Part shown: positions 11,106 through 21,530 of the stretch, piece by piece
Layout: every line of letters begins with the position of its first letter
How positions within the stretch are numbered: position 1 is the first letter of the stretch
Assembly: GCF_000315625.1 (NCBI RefSeq)
Contig: NW_005434623.1
Location: forward strand, 68,647-132,646
DNA: 64,000 nucleotides
Reading direction: 5' to 3'
Origin: Guillardia theta CCMP2712
Taxonomy: Eukaryota; Cryptophyceae; Pyrenomonadales; Geminigeraceae
Made by a program: the position numbers and the translations under genes
The notes under the pieces: generated by a model
Databases searched by the model: none
Seen by the model: only the letters and a program-made list of their open reading frames with translations
Told to the model about the DNA's origin: nothing

Positions 11106-11271
11106 ACTTAACTTTGAGTAAAGTTTCAGTACCAGTAGGTTTTACAAGTAGGGGCAAAAAACAAGTAGTAGTGATAAAACGAGGAACAATTCCGGTACAG
11201 AGTCGGCCGTGACTCATTATTTTAGTCAAAGTGAAAAGTTAATTAATATCATCCTTTACTCAAAGTTAAGT
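11106..11271. mobile_element. MITE-like element with 18-bp terminal inverted repeats
   Basis: ACTTAACTTTGAGTAAAG at 11106-11123 is matched by its exact reverse complement at 11254-11271. The pair encloses about 130 bp of AT-rich DNA with no coding capacity, so the element is 166 bp. This is the structure of a non-autonomous inverted-repeat element. Single copies of the terminal motif recur at 21384 (one mismatch), about 43969 (reverse) and 53135. The superfamily is unknown; target-site duplications are not obvious. Confidence 0.6.
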
Positions 11272-11737
11272 AAACAACACTACCGCGCCTTTCTTGATCT
11301 GACCATTGAATATAAAAGTGTGTTTTAGAGGTCATGGGCAGTCATGGATCGTCAGTGCCCGAGTTCAAATTTTAAAACTCAAAAACCCTGTCGGGGAGGG
11401 TGGAGGGGGGTGGGGGTGATACCTTTGACTACCACCAGGGTAACCCCCCACCCGGTGTGTGACTGCAAATCTAGGATGCGCCTGTTGCAGGGAAACCCCG
11501 ACCAGCCAAGCTACAGTAGGACCCTACCTTCTCCTGCCTTCCTGGGAATAACCACCCCTCTTTGCCCAGTGATTAACATTTTTAGTTCTCATACCCCACC
11601 TACTAGATATCATGGAGTACTTCTGAAGTAAACTTGACAGTCAATATGCGTCCAAAGCAGGAGGGGTGGGTGGGGGGAACGAGGGGGCTATGATATCTCC
11701 TGCGCACTACAGGGGTTCCCAGTAGCCCTCCCCTGCC

Positions 11738-13765
11738 ATGGCAGAGGCGCATGCTAGGATGCAGGCTGAGTTGGCGACGAGCAACCTTTCTTACTCCATA
11801 CCCACTAACGAGGCACAGTCTCAGATGTCACCCGAGATCCCGCAATACACACAAATGCAGGAGGTACATCGCAACAACCTGTAAGTAGGAGGGAGTCGAA
11901 GTTCCCGACGCAGCAGCTGTACGGTGAGCTTACCTCGTTCCTTCAGGTTGAGAGGCGCCTCCTCCGCCAACTCCCTCGCATACAAGGCCCTCCACATCAA
12001 CCCCGTCACCCTCTCGTGGAAGGACCTCACCTACGACGTCCGCGTCAGCCGTAAGAACCCTCAGACCGGCCAGAGCGAGGTCATCGACAAGCGCATCCTC
12101 GATAGCATCTCCGGCATCGTCCGGCCCGGGGAGATGCTCGCCATCTGCGGGCCCTCGGGAGGCGGCAAGACCACCCTGCTTGACGCCATCGCCGGGAGGA
12201 TCGACCCCAACCGCAAGGGCAGGAAGTTCTCCGGCGACGTGCTGGTCAACGGGTATCCGCGAGACGACACGTTCAGCATGGTGGCGTCGTACGTGCAGCA
12301 GGAGTACGCGCTGCAGACGCCCTTCACGGTCAAGGAGACGATGGCGTACGCGGCGGACCTGCTCATTCCGCACTCGGAGAGCACAAGGGAGGAGCGGAGG
12401 ATGCGGGCGGAGAACGTGATCCATGTGCTGGGGCTGGACTCGTGCAACAACACCATCGTAGGAGACGTGTTCCGCAAGGGGCTGAGCGGAGGGCAGCTCC
12501 GCCGCCTGTCGATCGCGGTGGAGCTGGTGCGGAACCCCTCCATCCTCCTGCTGGACGAGCCGACGTCAGGCCTCGACTCGGCTGCGGCAGAGAATATCAT
12601 GGGCCACTTGTCGCACCTGGCCAAGATGGGGACGACGGTGGTGTGCACTATCCACCAGCCTCCGTCAGAGGTGTGGGCCAACTTCGACAAGTTCTGTCTG
12701 CTGTCGCAGGGCAAGTGCCTCTACTTCGGGGCGGCAAGCGACTCTGTGGACTACTTTGGACGGATGGGGTATCCCTGCCCGGGGCTTTCGAACCCGGCAG
12801 ACTTCTTCCTGAGGCTGGCCAACACGGACTTCGAGGGTCACGCGGACATCCAGGCACTCGCGACAGGCTTCAAGACCCAGCCCGAGGGCATGGCGCTCGC
12901 GGCGGGGCTGGCCAGGCCCATCGACCACCAGGTGCACCCGCACAAGAAGACCAACGGGTTCCTGGTGCAGCTGATGATTCTGTCGCACCGAGCCTTCTTC
13001 AACAACGCGCGTAACCCGGGTATCTTCCTCGTCCGCCTCATCATGTACATCATGCTCTGCGCTATGATTGGCTTCATGTTCTGGGACCTCCAGCTGGGGC
13101 CGTCGGACATCAACAGTCGCATCACCATGCTCTTCTACGTCGCGGCTTTCCTGGTGTTCATGTCGGTGGCGGTGCTGCCCTTCTTCATCGTGGAGCGAGC
13201 TGTGTTCCTACGCGAGCGAGCCAACGGCTGGTACATGGTGCCGGCCTACGTGCTGGCGACGTTCCTCATGTCGTTGCCGGGGCTCTTCATCATCTCGCTG
13301 GTGAGCACGTTGCTGGTGGTGCTGCCGTCGGGGCTCAACGGATTTGGGGTGTTCCTGGTGGATCTTTTCTTGTCGCTGGTAGCAGCGGAGGCGTTCATGT
13401 GCGTGGTGGCGTCGGTGGTGCCTCACTACATCATCGGGATCGCGCTGGGGGCAGCGGTGTACGGCTTCTTCATGTTGTGCGAGGGCTTCATGAAGATCAA
13501 GGACGACATCCCGGACTACTTCATCTGGGGGTACTACATCGCGTTCCACACCTACTCTTTCAGGGCGTTCATGGTGAACGAGTTTGAGGGCATCAAGTAC
13601 TTTGTCAACAGCCCGCAGTTTGCGGACGGGAAGGCGGTGCTGAAGTTCTACAACATGGAGGACAAGCCTGTGTGGAAGGATCTTGTAGTGATTGCGGGGT
13701 ATGCGATTGGTCTGCAGCTGATCTTCGGGACGATCCTGCAGGTGTTCCACAAGGGGAAGCGGTGA
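11738..13765 (+). CDS. ABCG-type half-transporter (White/WBC family)
   Basis: Two exons encode 653 residues. Exon 1 is 11738-11880 (MAEAHARMQAEL, donor GTAAGT); exon 2 is 11947-13765 (acceptor TTCAG). The join completes a Leu codon. The nucleotide-binding domain comes first, as in ABCG proteins: Walker A GPSGGGKTTLLDAIAGR, signature LSGGQLRRLS, Walker B ILLLDEPTSGLDS and H-loop VCTIHQPP. The ABC2 membrane domain follows with about six hydrophobic segments, ending near FHKGKR. Half-transporters dimerise and usually export lipids, sterols or other hydrophobic compounds; the substrate cannot be read from sequence. A rearranged copy lies in inverted orientation 0.9 kb downstream. Confidence 0.93.
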
Positions 13766-14658
13766 AGCTCGGGAATGCCATGCCATACTCGTTGGTTCTC
13801 TTATTTGCAGTTACTGCCTGATCCTATTATCCCTCAACTCGAAATAGATTTTTTTCGATGTTTCAGCATCCTTAGATTGATGTTGTTCAAAGCTGTTTAG
13901 TTACCGAAATACAATTAGATTTACTTTTGGCATTGAATTGTCAGGTCCTATGTTGTACAGTGAAGATCAAACTCACTCGCGTTCGTCTATCATTTCTCAG
14001 TGGGTCTAGGAGTCCCATCGTCTGATCATTGGTAATGTGATAGTATCAGCCTTGTGAAAGTTAACTGACTATCAAGTTCAAGAAGCTCCCCTGATTGTCC
14101 TCGTACTGTCCCGAAGTTTAACTTAACGATATCACTGCTACTGCGACATGAGGTCACTTCGACTGGTGACTCAGATCACATCAGTACGGTAGTACTACTA
14201 AGTAGTGCAAGTCACTGAGTAGTAGCGACCGCACCTGCTCTGCTACTACTAGCCACGTGATATGACGTGATATAGCCTTGAACAGTAACTGATATACTTG
14301 TCACAACTGCACACTATCATGCGGCCGCTTCAAGTTTGGACGCTGTCGAAAACATCCGAGCAGTGTCGCACCTTGGTAGGAAGTGAAGAAGAAACGAGCA
14401 AAGGAAAGGCAGGAACACGGAATGAAATCCAACAATAGGAGCAATGTGTCAACTAGTAATGACAGCTGTTTGCAAACGATACACCAAATTGCGCAACGAT
14501 ATGCGAAATCCAAAGGCTGAAAAGCTTTTAAAAACATGATTGAAACTCTAACAAAGATATTGACAAGGCACGGAAAATTCAAGAAAAATTGTCAAAAATG
14601 CTCGAATCCCAATCACTACATACACGACACTTCGACATGAAAATCCCTTTTCAAGGCT
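13766..14658. other. spacer between inverted ABCG copies
   Basis: About 890 bp of ordinary-composition DNA with no supported gene. It separates the 3' ends of the intact transporter and its inverted relic, so it would be the loop of a large hairpin. Confidence 0.5.
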
Positions 14659-15830
14659 TCACCGCTTCCCCTTGTGGAACACCTGCAGGATCGTCCCGAA
14701 GATCAGCTGCAGACCAATCGCATACCCCGCAATCACTACAAGATCCTTCCACACAGGCTTGTCCTCCATGTTGTAGAACTTCAGCACCGCCTTCCCGTCC
14801 GCAAACTGCGGGCTGTTGACAAAGTACTTGATGCCCTCAAACTCGTTCACCATGAACGCCCTGAAAGAGTACGTGTGGAACGCGATGTAGTACCCCCAGA
14901 TGAAGAAGTCCGGGATGTCGTCCTTGATCTTCATGAAGCCCTCGCACAACATGAAGAAGCCGTACACCGCTGCCCCCAGCGCGATCCCGATGATGTAGTG
15001 AGGCACCACCGACGCCACCACGCACATGAACGCCTCCGCTGCTACCAGCGACAGGAAAAGATCCACCAGGAACACCCCAAATCCGTTGAGCCCCGACGGC
15101 AGCACCACCAGCAACGTGCTCACCAGCGAGATGATGAAGAGCCCCGGCAACGACATGAGGAACGTCGCCAGCACGTAGGCCGGCACCATGTACCAGCCGT
15201 TGGCTCGCTCGCGTAGGAACACAGCTCGCTCCACGATGAAGAAGGGCAGCACCGCCACCGACATGAACACCAGGAAAGCCGCGACGTAGAAGAGCATGGT
15301 GATGCGACTGTTGATGTCCGACGGCCCCAGCTGGAGGTCCCAGAACATGAAGCCGATGATAGCGCACAGCATGATGTACACGAGCGCCATGCACTCTGGC
15401 TGGGCCTTGAAGCCTGTCGCGAGCGCCTATGATTTTCTCTGCCGCCGCCGAGTCGAGGCCTGACGTCGGCTCGTCCAGCAGGAGGATGGAGGGGTTCCGC
15501 ACCAGTCCCAGCTCATGGATCACGTTCTCCGCCCGCATCCTCCGCTCCTCCCTTGTGCTCTCCCGTTGACCAGCACGTCGCCGGAGAACTTCCTGCCCTT
15601 GCGGTTGGGGTCGATCCTACTGGCGGAGTTGGCGGAAGACGCCCCTCTCAACCTGAAGGAACAAGGTAAGCTCAACGTACAAGTCGGGAGCAAGCTACTT
15701 ACAGGTTGTTGCGATGTACCTCCTGCATCTGGGCATGTATCGCTTCCCTCTGTTCGATACCATGGAGCATCTCCCTTGGATGGTCGATGCTGAGCGCCAC
15801 TAGATCAGAAGCTCCTGCTGCTCCCAGCAT
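14659..15830 (-). pseudogene. inverted, internally deleted ABCG transporter copy
   Basis: Read on the minus strand, this is a relic of the neighbouring ABCG gene. It keeps the end of exon 1 (MQEVHRNNL), the same intron position and the exon 2 start, then only islands of the ATPase domain. Walker A and the LSGGQ signature are gone; DEPTSGLDSAAA of Walker B remains. At least five deletions are visible, and the frame is broken after DVLVNG. From about 15390 to the stop at 14659 the membrane half is open and nearly identical to the intact gene (only AIIG for AMIG and PDFF for PDYF noted). The 5' end has a different sequence (MLGAAGASDLV), so it may use a new promoter. A truncated membrane-only product is conceivable but unproven. 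Confidence 0.85.
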
Positions 15831-16912
15831 GTCTCAGGTCTTGCTAGGTTTCCCTTCCCTTCCTCCCCCCCCGCTTGTTTTTTTTCTTTTTTTAAGGGGC
15901 TGCCTCAGACTCAATCGGGGGCAGAAGTCATAGATAGACAAATGAACTGTAGATCATACTCGGTGCTTTTCGGTGTCTTTCTCCCACAATGCATAGTTGC
16001 AAAGAAGTTAACATGTCATCGACAGTCACGGACGTGCGGTACTGACCCACCCCTTGTATGTGGGATGGAGGGGTACTTCCACCCAATTGACTACACAAAA
16101 AAAGAATGAAGAACAAAAGATGTGTCCATTCACTTTCTGAACCGTAAGTTCTGAGGAGGGTGAAGGGATGGTATGATCTTGTACTGAAAAGGTCCAGGAG
16201 AGGGGGTGGGGTCACAGCTCGTTCGTGACCGTCCATGACGTCAGCGGGGACGGAACGAGCTCAATATTTGAGTGTGTACCCGTCCTTGAGGGTTTGATTG
16301 GTGGGTGGGGTACTTGAAGAGATACACCTGAGCTTGGGGTGGGAATGAATAATAAACTGGTACGCTGCTTATGAGGTCTAGGAGAGGGGGTGGGTGGGTG
16401 ATACAACGGGGTATTTCAAATGGGAATCGTAGGGGTACTCAAAGCGAGTCGACTTCGAGGAGGGGTACTACGTCAAAATCAATTAACCTTAGACGGACAG
16501 GGGTATCCTTTGCTTTATAGATTTCAACGCACAAATGGGGGCGAGAGGGAGGGAGGGAGAGAAGAGGGGGGGGGGAGGACAACGGAATGAACAGAGAAGG
16601 AGAAAGGAATGAAACTATAGATCAAGGTTGAAGGAAAGGGGGGATACGTAGCGAGGACTGAGACCTTATGAGAGTGTGAGCTGTTGTAGCCAAGGCACAA
16701 TTGCGCTACAGCAACCTAACCAGAGCTGTAGCATTCGAAGCTGATTGAGACCTGTAAGACTGTATTCAGCGCTATTTGCGCAGAGAAATGCGGGTGGAGT
16801 ACTCAGCTCGTCAGAAGGATGAGATGTACAACCTCATTACCTTAGACAGCAAGGACGGAAACATCCCGTATCTGTCTTTGAAGCCCCATTGATCCTTTTG
16901 TTTCCCAGGTGA
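15831..16912. other. intergenic, GGGTA-rich
   Basis: No gene is supported. The stretch has many GGGTA/GGGGTAC words (for example 16040-16450), a purine tract near 16540-16580, and a probable 5' flank of the next gene. A CCCAG just before 16911 could be a 5'-UTR intron acceptor. Confidence 0.4.
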
Positions 16913-19387
16913 ATGCTAGTCACACCTACTCCTGTCAGCATCATGACCTCGTCGTCGTCGTCTCCCTCTGTCAACCTCTCAGAATCCGATGTGCTTGAGG
17001 TCGGGACAAACTTCGGTTCACTGTCGACCCTCCAGTGGGAGCCGATCAGGGCTGAAGTAGCTGTGGGCCACCTCAGCAAGCTCTCTTTGTCCCCTGAGCC
17101 CCAGCAGAGGTCGGACAACATCAGCCGATCGGCCTCCATGGCGTCCACCTTGTTAGCGGAGGAGAAAAGCCTTGTCAGCCATATCGAGCAATCGGTGATC
17201 GGCGCCGGCATGCCCATTCACACACCATTCGGCCCGCGGAAGCTGACGTATGCCGACTACACAGCATCCGGTCGATCTCTCACCTTCATCGAGGATGCGA
17301 TCAGGAACACAGTCCTCCCGCACTACGCCAACACGCACACGACTGTGTCGCATACGGGGCGGCAGACCTCCAAGTACCGTGAAGAAGCACGGCACATCAT
17401 CCTCGAGAGCGTCAACGGGCGCAAAGACAAGGACGTCGTGGTGTTCACAGGCTCCGGCTGCACGGCTGCGATCTACAAGACTGCACAGCTCCTGATGCAT
17501 CGCCAGGACTGGAAAGACTCGGCCGGCACCCCGGAGGCCCCCCTAGTCCTCATCGGGCCGTACGAGCATCACTCCAACATCCTGCCATGGCGCGAGAGCG
17601 GCGCAGACGTGGTGGAGGTGCAGCTGAACGCAACGGGCCAGGTGGACTTGGACCATCTCAGGAGAGTCTTGCGGCAGTACCAGAACCGCCGCATCAAGGT
17701 CGGATCTTTCTCGGCTGCCTCCAACGTTACGGGGATCCTGACGGACGTGGAGGCGGTTGCGACTGTTCTCCACGAGCACGGAGCCCTCGCCTTCTTCGAC
17801 TACGCGGCTGCTGGGCCCTACGTGGACATCGACATGAACCCCTCGAGGCCTCTGGCGTACAAGGACGCTGTCTTCATCTCTCCGCACAAGTTCGTGGGGG
17901 GGCCGTCGACCCCCGGGGTCCTCGTGTTCAAAAAGGACTCCCTATACGGACCCTGCAAGAATCGTGGAGCTCCGGTCACACCTGCCGGAGGGACCGTCTT
18001 GTTTGTGTCTGAGATCAGCCATCAGTACCTGGACTCGGTGGAGGAGAGGGAGGAGGGAGGGACGCCGGAGATTGTAGGAGCGATCCGGTGCGGGCTGGTG
18101 TTCCGACTGAAGATGGAGGTAGGGCCGAGCACGATTGTGGAGAGAGAGCACCACTACTGGTCTCAAGCCCTTGCTGCCTGGAAGGCGAATAAGAGTATCA
18201 TCATTCTTGGGGACACGAGCGTCGCGCGACTGAGCATCGTCTCCTTCGTTGTTGCACATGGGAACAAGCTGGTTCATCACAACTTCGTCGCTTCTCTCCT
18301 CAACGATCTCTTCGGCGTGCAAGGCCGAGCAGGCTGCTCCTGCGCTGGTCCTTACGGGCAGAAACTGTTCAACATCTCACCCGCGTCCGCGTTGTGCCTA
18401 GAGCAGACGGCACTGCAAGGAGAGGAAGGGATCAAGCCGGGCTTTATTCGCATCAATTTCAATTTCTTCATCTCTCCCCACATGGCTCGCTTCCTCATCG
18501 ATGCCGTTCTGTTCGTCGCAGAGCACGGGTGGAAGCTTCTGCCCTTCTACAGGCTCGACGTGAACACGGGCGAGTGGCACTACACGGGGAGCGAGAACAA
18601 GCTGGTGAAGGAGGCAGCCTCTCTCAGAAACATCTCCTTCTTCACGAGCTACAGCCAGGGAGCTGACAAAGCGCAAGTCCTCACTCCGGAGGAGATCGAC
18701 AACTACTTCGAGCAGGCCAAGTCCATCGTGAGAGACGCGGAGGCCCTGGTGCAGGCCGGAAGTGTCCAAGGGACGACCTTGGGGTTCCGAAGCCCCGAGG
18801 CCGTGTGCACCAGCTGGTTCCTCTCCTCCAAGGACGCAGTGGACGACCTGCGGGCCGGGTCCTGGCCGGCTCCAATGAAGACACTCAACGTGTATGAGAG
18901 CAGCGAGCTCCCCTCGGAGTACTACTACATGACCCACGGGCTGTGCCTGTACGAGGTCTGGATCAACATCACCAGCCTCAAGATGCATCGGGCGAGCCGG
19001 TACGCGAGCAGCATGCCGAGCATCGAGGGAGTGAAGAAGGAGGCAGCGCACAACTGGCGGGCGATGACCGCAGGGCAGCGAGCCGACATGAGGAAGACCC
19101 TCCATGCCCTGGTGCACCAGGCGTACGGAAGCTGCGTGAGGAAGCAGGCGAAGGGGGAAGCTGTGGGTTGGATAGATCGGAGAGCGGAGAAGGAGGCGAT
19201 GGTTCAGAAGGCTGCTGCTGCTTTCTTTGCCTCGGAGGATGACGCTGACTATGCCATGAAGCCAGGGAAGGCTGCTCCTCCCCGGGTTGGCTGCTTCAGC
19301 TTTCTGGGAGGGAAGAAGCCAACCCCCGGCTTCACGCTCACCAGCGACGTTGTGGTCTCCAACGAGCAAACGTCTCATCGCTTCTGA
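16913..19387 (+). CDS. class V aminotransferase / NifS-like PLP protein
   Basis: An intronless frame of 824 codons starts at the ATG at 16913; an in-frame ATG at 16943 is an alternative start. After a serine-rich leader, residues about 90-560 are a PLP-dependent class V aminotransferase fold. Visible pieces are [33 protein letters not shown], the cofactor strand [14 protein letters not shown] and the PLP lysine in [25 protein letters not shown] follows later. The family includes cysteine desulfurases, but the long unfamiliar C-terminus (about 250 residues) is not typical of IscS/NFS1, so the reaction is unknown. No clear organelle signal is seen. Lack of introns in an intron-rich region is notable. 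Confidence 0.88.
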   Translation: MLVTPTPVSIMTSSSSSPSVNLSESDVLEVGTNFGSLSTLQWEPIRAEVAVGHLSKLSLSPEPQQRSDNISRSASMASTLLAEEKSLVSHIEQSVIGAGMPIHTPFGPRKLTYADYTASGRSLTFIEDAIRNTVLPHYANTHTTVSHTGRQTSKYREEARHIILESVNGRKDKDVVVFTGSGCTAAIYKTAQLLMHRQDWKDSAGTPEAPLVLIGPYEHHSNILPWRESGADVVEVQLNATGQVDLDHLRRVLRQYQNRRIKVGSFSAASNVTGILTDVEAVATVLHEHGALAFFDYAAAGPYVDIDMNPSRPLAYKDAVFISPHKFVGGPSTPGVLVFKKDSLYGPCKNRGAPVTPAGGTVLFVSEISHQYLDSVEEREEGGTPEIVGAIRCGLVFRLKMEVGPSTIVEREHHYWSQALAAWKANKSIIILGDTSVARLSIVSFVVAHGNKLVHHNFVASLLNDLFGVQGRAGCSCAGPYGQKLFNISPASALCLEQTALQGEEGIKPGFIRINFNFFISPHMARFLIDAVLFVAEHGWKLLPFYRLDVNTGEWHYTGSENKLVKEAASLRNISFFTSYSQGADKAQVLTPEEIDNYFEQAKSIVRDAEALVQAGSVQGTTLGFRSPEAVCTSWFLSSKDAVDDLRAGSWPAPMKTLNVYESSELPSEYYYMTHGLCLYEVWINITSLKMHRASRYASSMPSIEGVKKEAAHNWRAMTAGQRADMRKTLHALVHQAYGSCVRKQAKGEAVGWIDRRAEKEAMVQKAAAAFFASEDDADYAMKPGKAAPPRVGCFSFLGGKKPTPGFTLTSDVVVSNEQTSHRF

Positions 19388-19558
19388 AGCTCTCACTACT
19401 TGATTGATTCTTTTCTTTGACTTGTAAATATACTACTACTTAAGGTCGTTCCGTGATTTATTGACGGTGGGGAGGGGGAAAAGGGAAAGCGGGGAGGGGT
19501 AACTGCCTGTGAGCAGCTGGGCTCTCAGTGGAGGGCGCCGGAAAGTCTATTGAACCAG

Positions 19559-20734
19559 TCAAGGACTAGACGAGGTTTCAGCCTCAAGCTTGTTGATCTG
19601 CAACCTGATGGGCTTGAAGATCTCCTGCACCAATGGCGGGGCGGAGGTCTTGAAGGGTTGGGGCCTGTAGGCCAGTGCCCGGAAGGGCTTCAGCATGTGA
19701 TCCCCCACCCCAAGGTACTTTGCATGGTCAACAGCATGCTCGTACAGCGATCTCGTGGTCACCAGACGCAGCTCTGGCCAGTTCCGCTCTCGTGTAGCTC
19801 TCATCCAGCTAGTGATGTAGTTCGACACCCCCGTCGTGTCCTGCCGCGCACGCGCGATCTCAGCCCAGACGTCGGAGAGCCTCGTGCCCTCAGGGTAGGG
19901 GCTGCGATGTGCGATGTCCCTCCACTTGTTGAGATGGTCGACACTGTATCGCCGGTGCACGCTCTCGATCGAGTGCAGCGGGTCCCCGACGATGATCATG
20001 GCCTTGGAAGCGCAATCGAGCCCTCTCAGTCCGATCTCGTCCTGCGTGTGACGAAACTGATCAGAGGACTTGTGCTTGAAACCGTCGGCGTCCTCGGGCG
20101 AGTTGATAGCGACGTGCGAACTCTTCAGCAAGTCCATGAAAGCGCTGGACCCCACTCCCCCCTGCGAGTTAACCAGCACGTGCCGGCACCTTCTCCTCCG
20201 CTTCCGCCCCTGCTGCCTTCCCATGGTCTTCCTGGCAGACCCCGAGCTTAACCAGGAGTTGCTGAAAGGAAGGCTGGGCTTGTTCAGCGACTTGACGATC
20301 GTCTGTGTCACCTCTGCAGTTGGGCCCACAGGTGACCTCAAGTTCAAGCTGACGTTGGTCGTCCTGTTGGATTCATTTACATGCAATAGTCTGCTGGAGT
20401 TCAGCAGAAGAAGGTTTCCCACAGTCTGAGCAGAGACGCTCTGGTTTCCAGTTTCGTTCTTTCCGAGGGATAGCGCAGTAGGCAATAGAAATCGGATTGC
20501 CGTCTGATTATGAGACCCATAGGATTTCATGCTTGAGTTCCAGTCAGCAGTGATATTCTCTTCAAAGCTGCCCAACAATGAGTTGGTTTCCGACGGCAGT
20601 ATTCGATCCGCCGCAAGAAAGAAGATTATTGAAATGGTAACAATCCCACACGCCAACCTGCAAGTTTGTATGATGAAGGATGACACAGAGACAACGTGTA
20701 TTGAGATATTTGCACGTGGAAAGATGACTTCCAC
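19559..20734 (-). CDS. sulfotransferase-like type II membrane protein
   Basis: A single frame of 391 residues starts at the ATG at 20734. A short cytosolic N-terminus and one hydrophobic segment at about residues 20-45 (CGIVTISIIFFLAA) suggest a type II Golgi membrane anchor. A serine/asparagine-rich stem with NxS/T sites follows. The catalytic-like part starts at about residue 185 with HVLVNSQGGVGSSAFMDLL, resembling the 5'-phosphosulfate loop of sulfotransferases. It continues with IIVGDPLHSIESVHRR, like the 3'-phosphate region. This would transfer sulfate from PAPS to a glycan or protein, but the acceptor is unknown. Assignment is by motif resemblance. Confidence 0.65.
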   Translation of the reverse strand: MEVIFPRANISIHVVSVSSFIIQTCRLACGIVTISIIFFLAADRILPSETNSLLGSFEENITADWNSSMKSYGSHNQTAIRFLLPTALSLGKNETGNQSVSAQTVGNLLLLNSSRLLHVNESNRTTNVSLNLRSPVGPTAEVTQTIVKSLNKPSLPFSNSWLSSGSARKTMGRQQGRKRRRRCRHVLVNSQGGVGSSAFMDLLKSSHVAINSPEDADGFKHKSSDQFRHTQDEIGLRGLDCASKAMIIVGDPLHSIESVHRRYSVDHLNKWRDIAHRSPYPEGTRLSDVWAEIARARQDTTGVSNYITSWMRATRERNWPELRLVTTRSLYEHAVDHAKYLGVGDHMLKPFRALAYRPQPFKTSAPPLVQEIFKPIRLQINKLEAETSSSP

Positions 20735-20825
20735 TACTTCTCATCTCAAACATGAATATTCTCCGCTACTTCTACTTCTCATTTCATCATCAATCCCTCG
20801 ATTCTCAGTCCTCTCATCGTCAAGA

Positions 20826-21130
20826 AATTGATTCTTATCTCATCATCAATGTATGAACTCTCTTCTCATCATCAATGCACCACCTCTTATATCATCATCA
20901 TTCATGACTCAAAGTTAAGGTATCGATGTATCGGCTGCCATCGTACCATCCATACACCGGCTGCAATCGTATCATCCATACATCGGCTGCAATCGTATCA
21001 TCGAGTCAATGTATCAGCTGTCATCGTATTATCAATGTATCAGCTGTTATCGTATCATCAATGTATCAGCTGAATGGTTATCGTATCATCAATCACGGTA
21101 TCAGCTGTTATCTCATCATCGCCATCTCTT
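20826..21130. repeat. degenerate tandem repeat, CATCAATGTATCAGCTG unit
   Basis: About ten imperfect units containing ATCATCAATGTATCAGCTG or ATCCATACATCGGCTGC run through this stretch, mostly 25-30 bp apart. Short frames across it are by-products of the repeat. Confidence 0.75.
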
Positions 21131-21383
21131 CACCTGATCTTGTTTGAGAACATGTCGCTGTCATGGTGCATCTGTTGCCCTACACTTACCCCCCTGCTCA
21201 ACTAAGTCCCCCTACCCCCACCCCTTCTTATACCAGGCAAGGGACCCTCCTTTGCAGTGCGGCGGTCTTTGGCTATGGGTAGCAACGTAGGATCATAGGA
21301 CCAGTGGGGGGTACTCTGTTCGTGCCCCCTAGTAGAGTCAGCATTCAATGGTAGCCACCGTCCCTACCCAGTACTGATTTTTA

Positions 21384-21490
21384 ACTTAACTTTGAGTGAA
21401 GACTGTCACCGTAAGCAACGGTCCGCGCGCGGCAGCGCGTCGCCGGCCCGGCCGGCCCCCGTCGCCGTGGGCCGGCCCGCCGGGTGCTGA
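21384..21490. repeat. ACTTAACTTTGAGT motif plus GC-rich tract
   Basis: One copy of the terminal motif of the 11.1-kb element (with GTGAAG instead of GTAAAG) is followed by a CCGGCCCGGCCGGCCCC-type tract. It looks like a solo end or degraded copy of the same repeat family. Confidence 0.5.
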
Positions 21491-21530
21491 ATCAGTGCGG
21501 GGATGTGGGTAATCCCAAGAGCGAAGAGGC

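Noticed and set aside
12665-13786. Long antisense and alternate frames over the ABCG gene (His/Arg-rich)
   Set aside because: Shadow frames of a GC-rich coding region; the ABCG frame has all family motifs.
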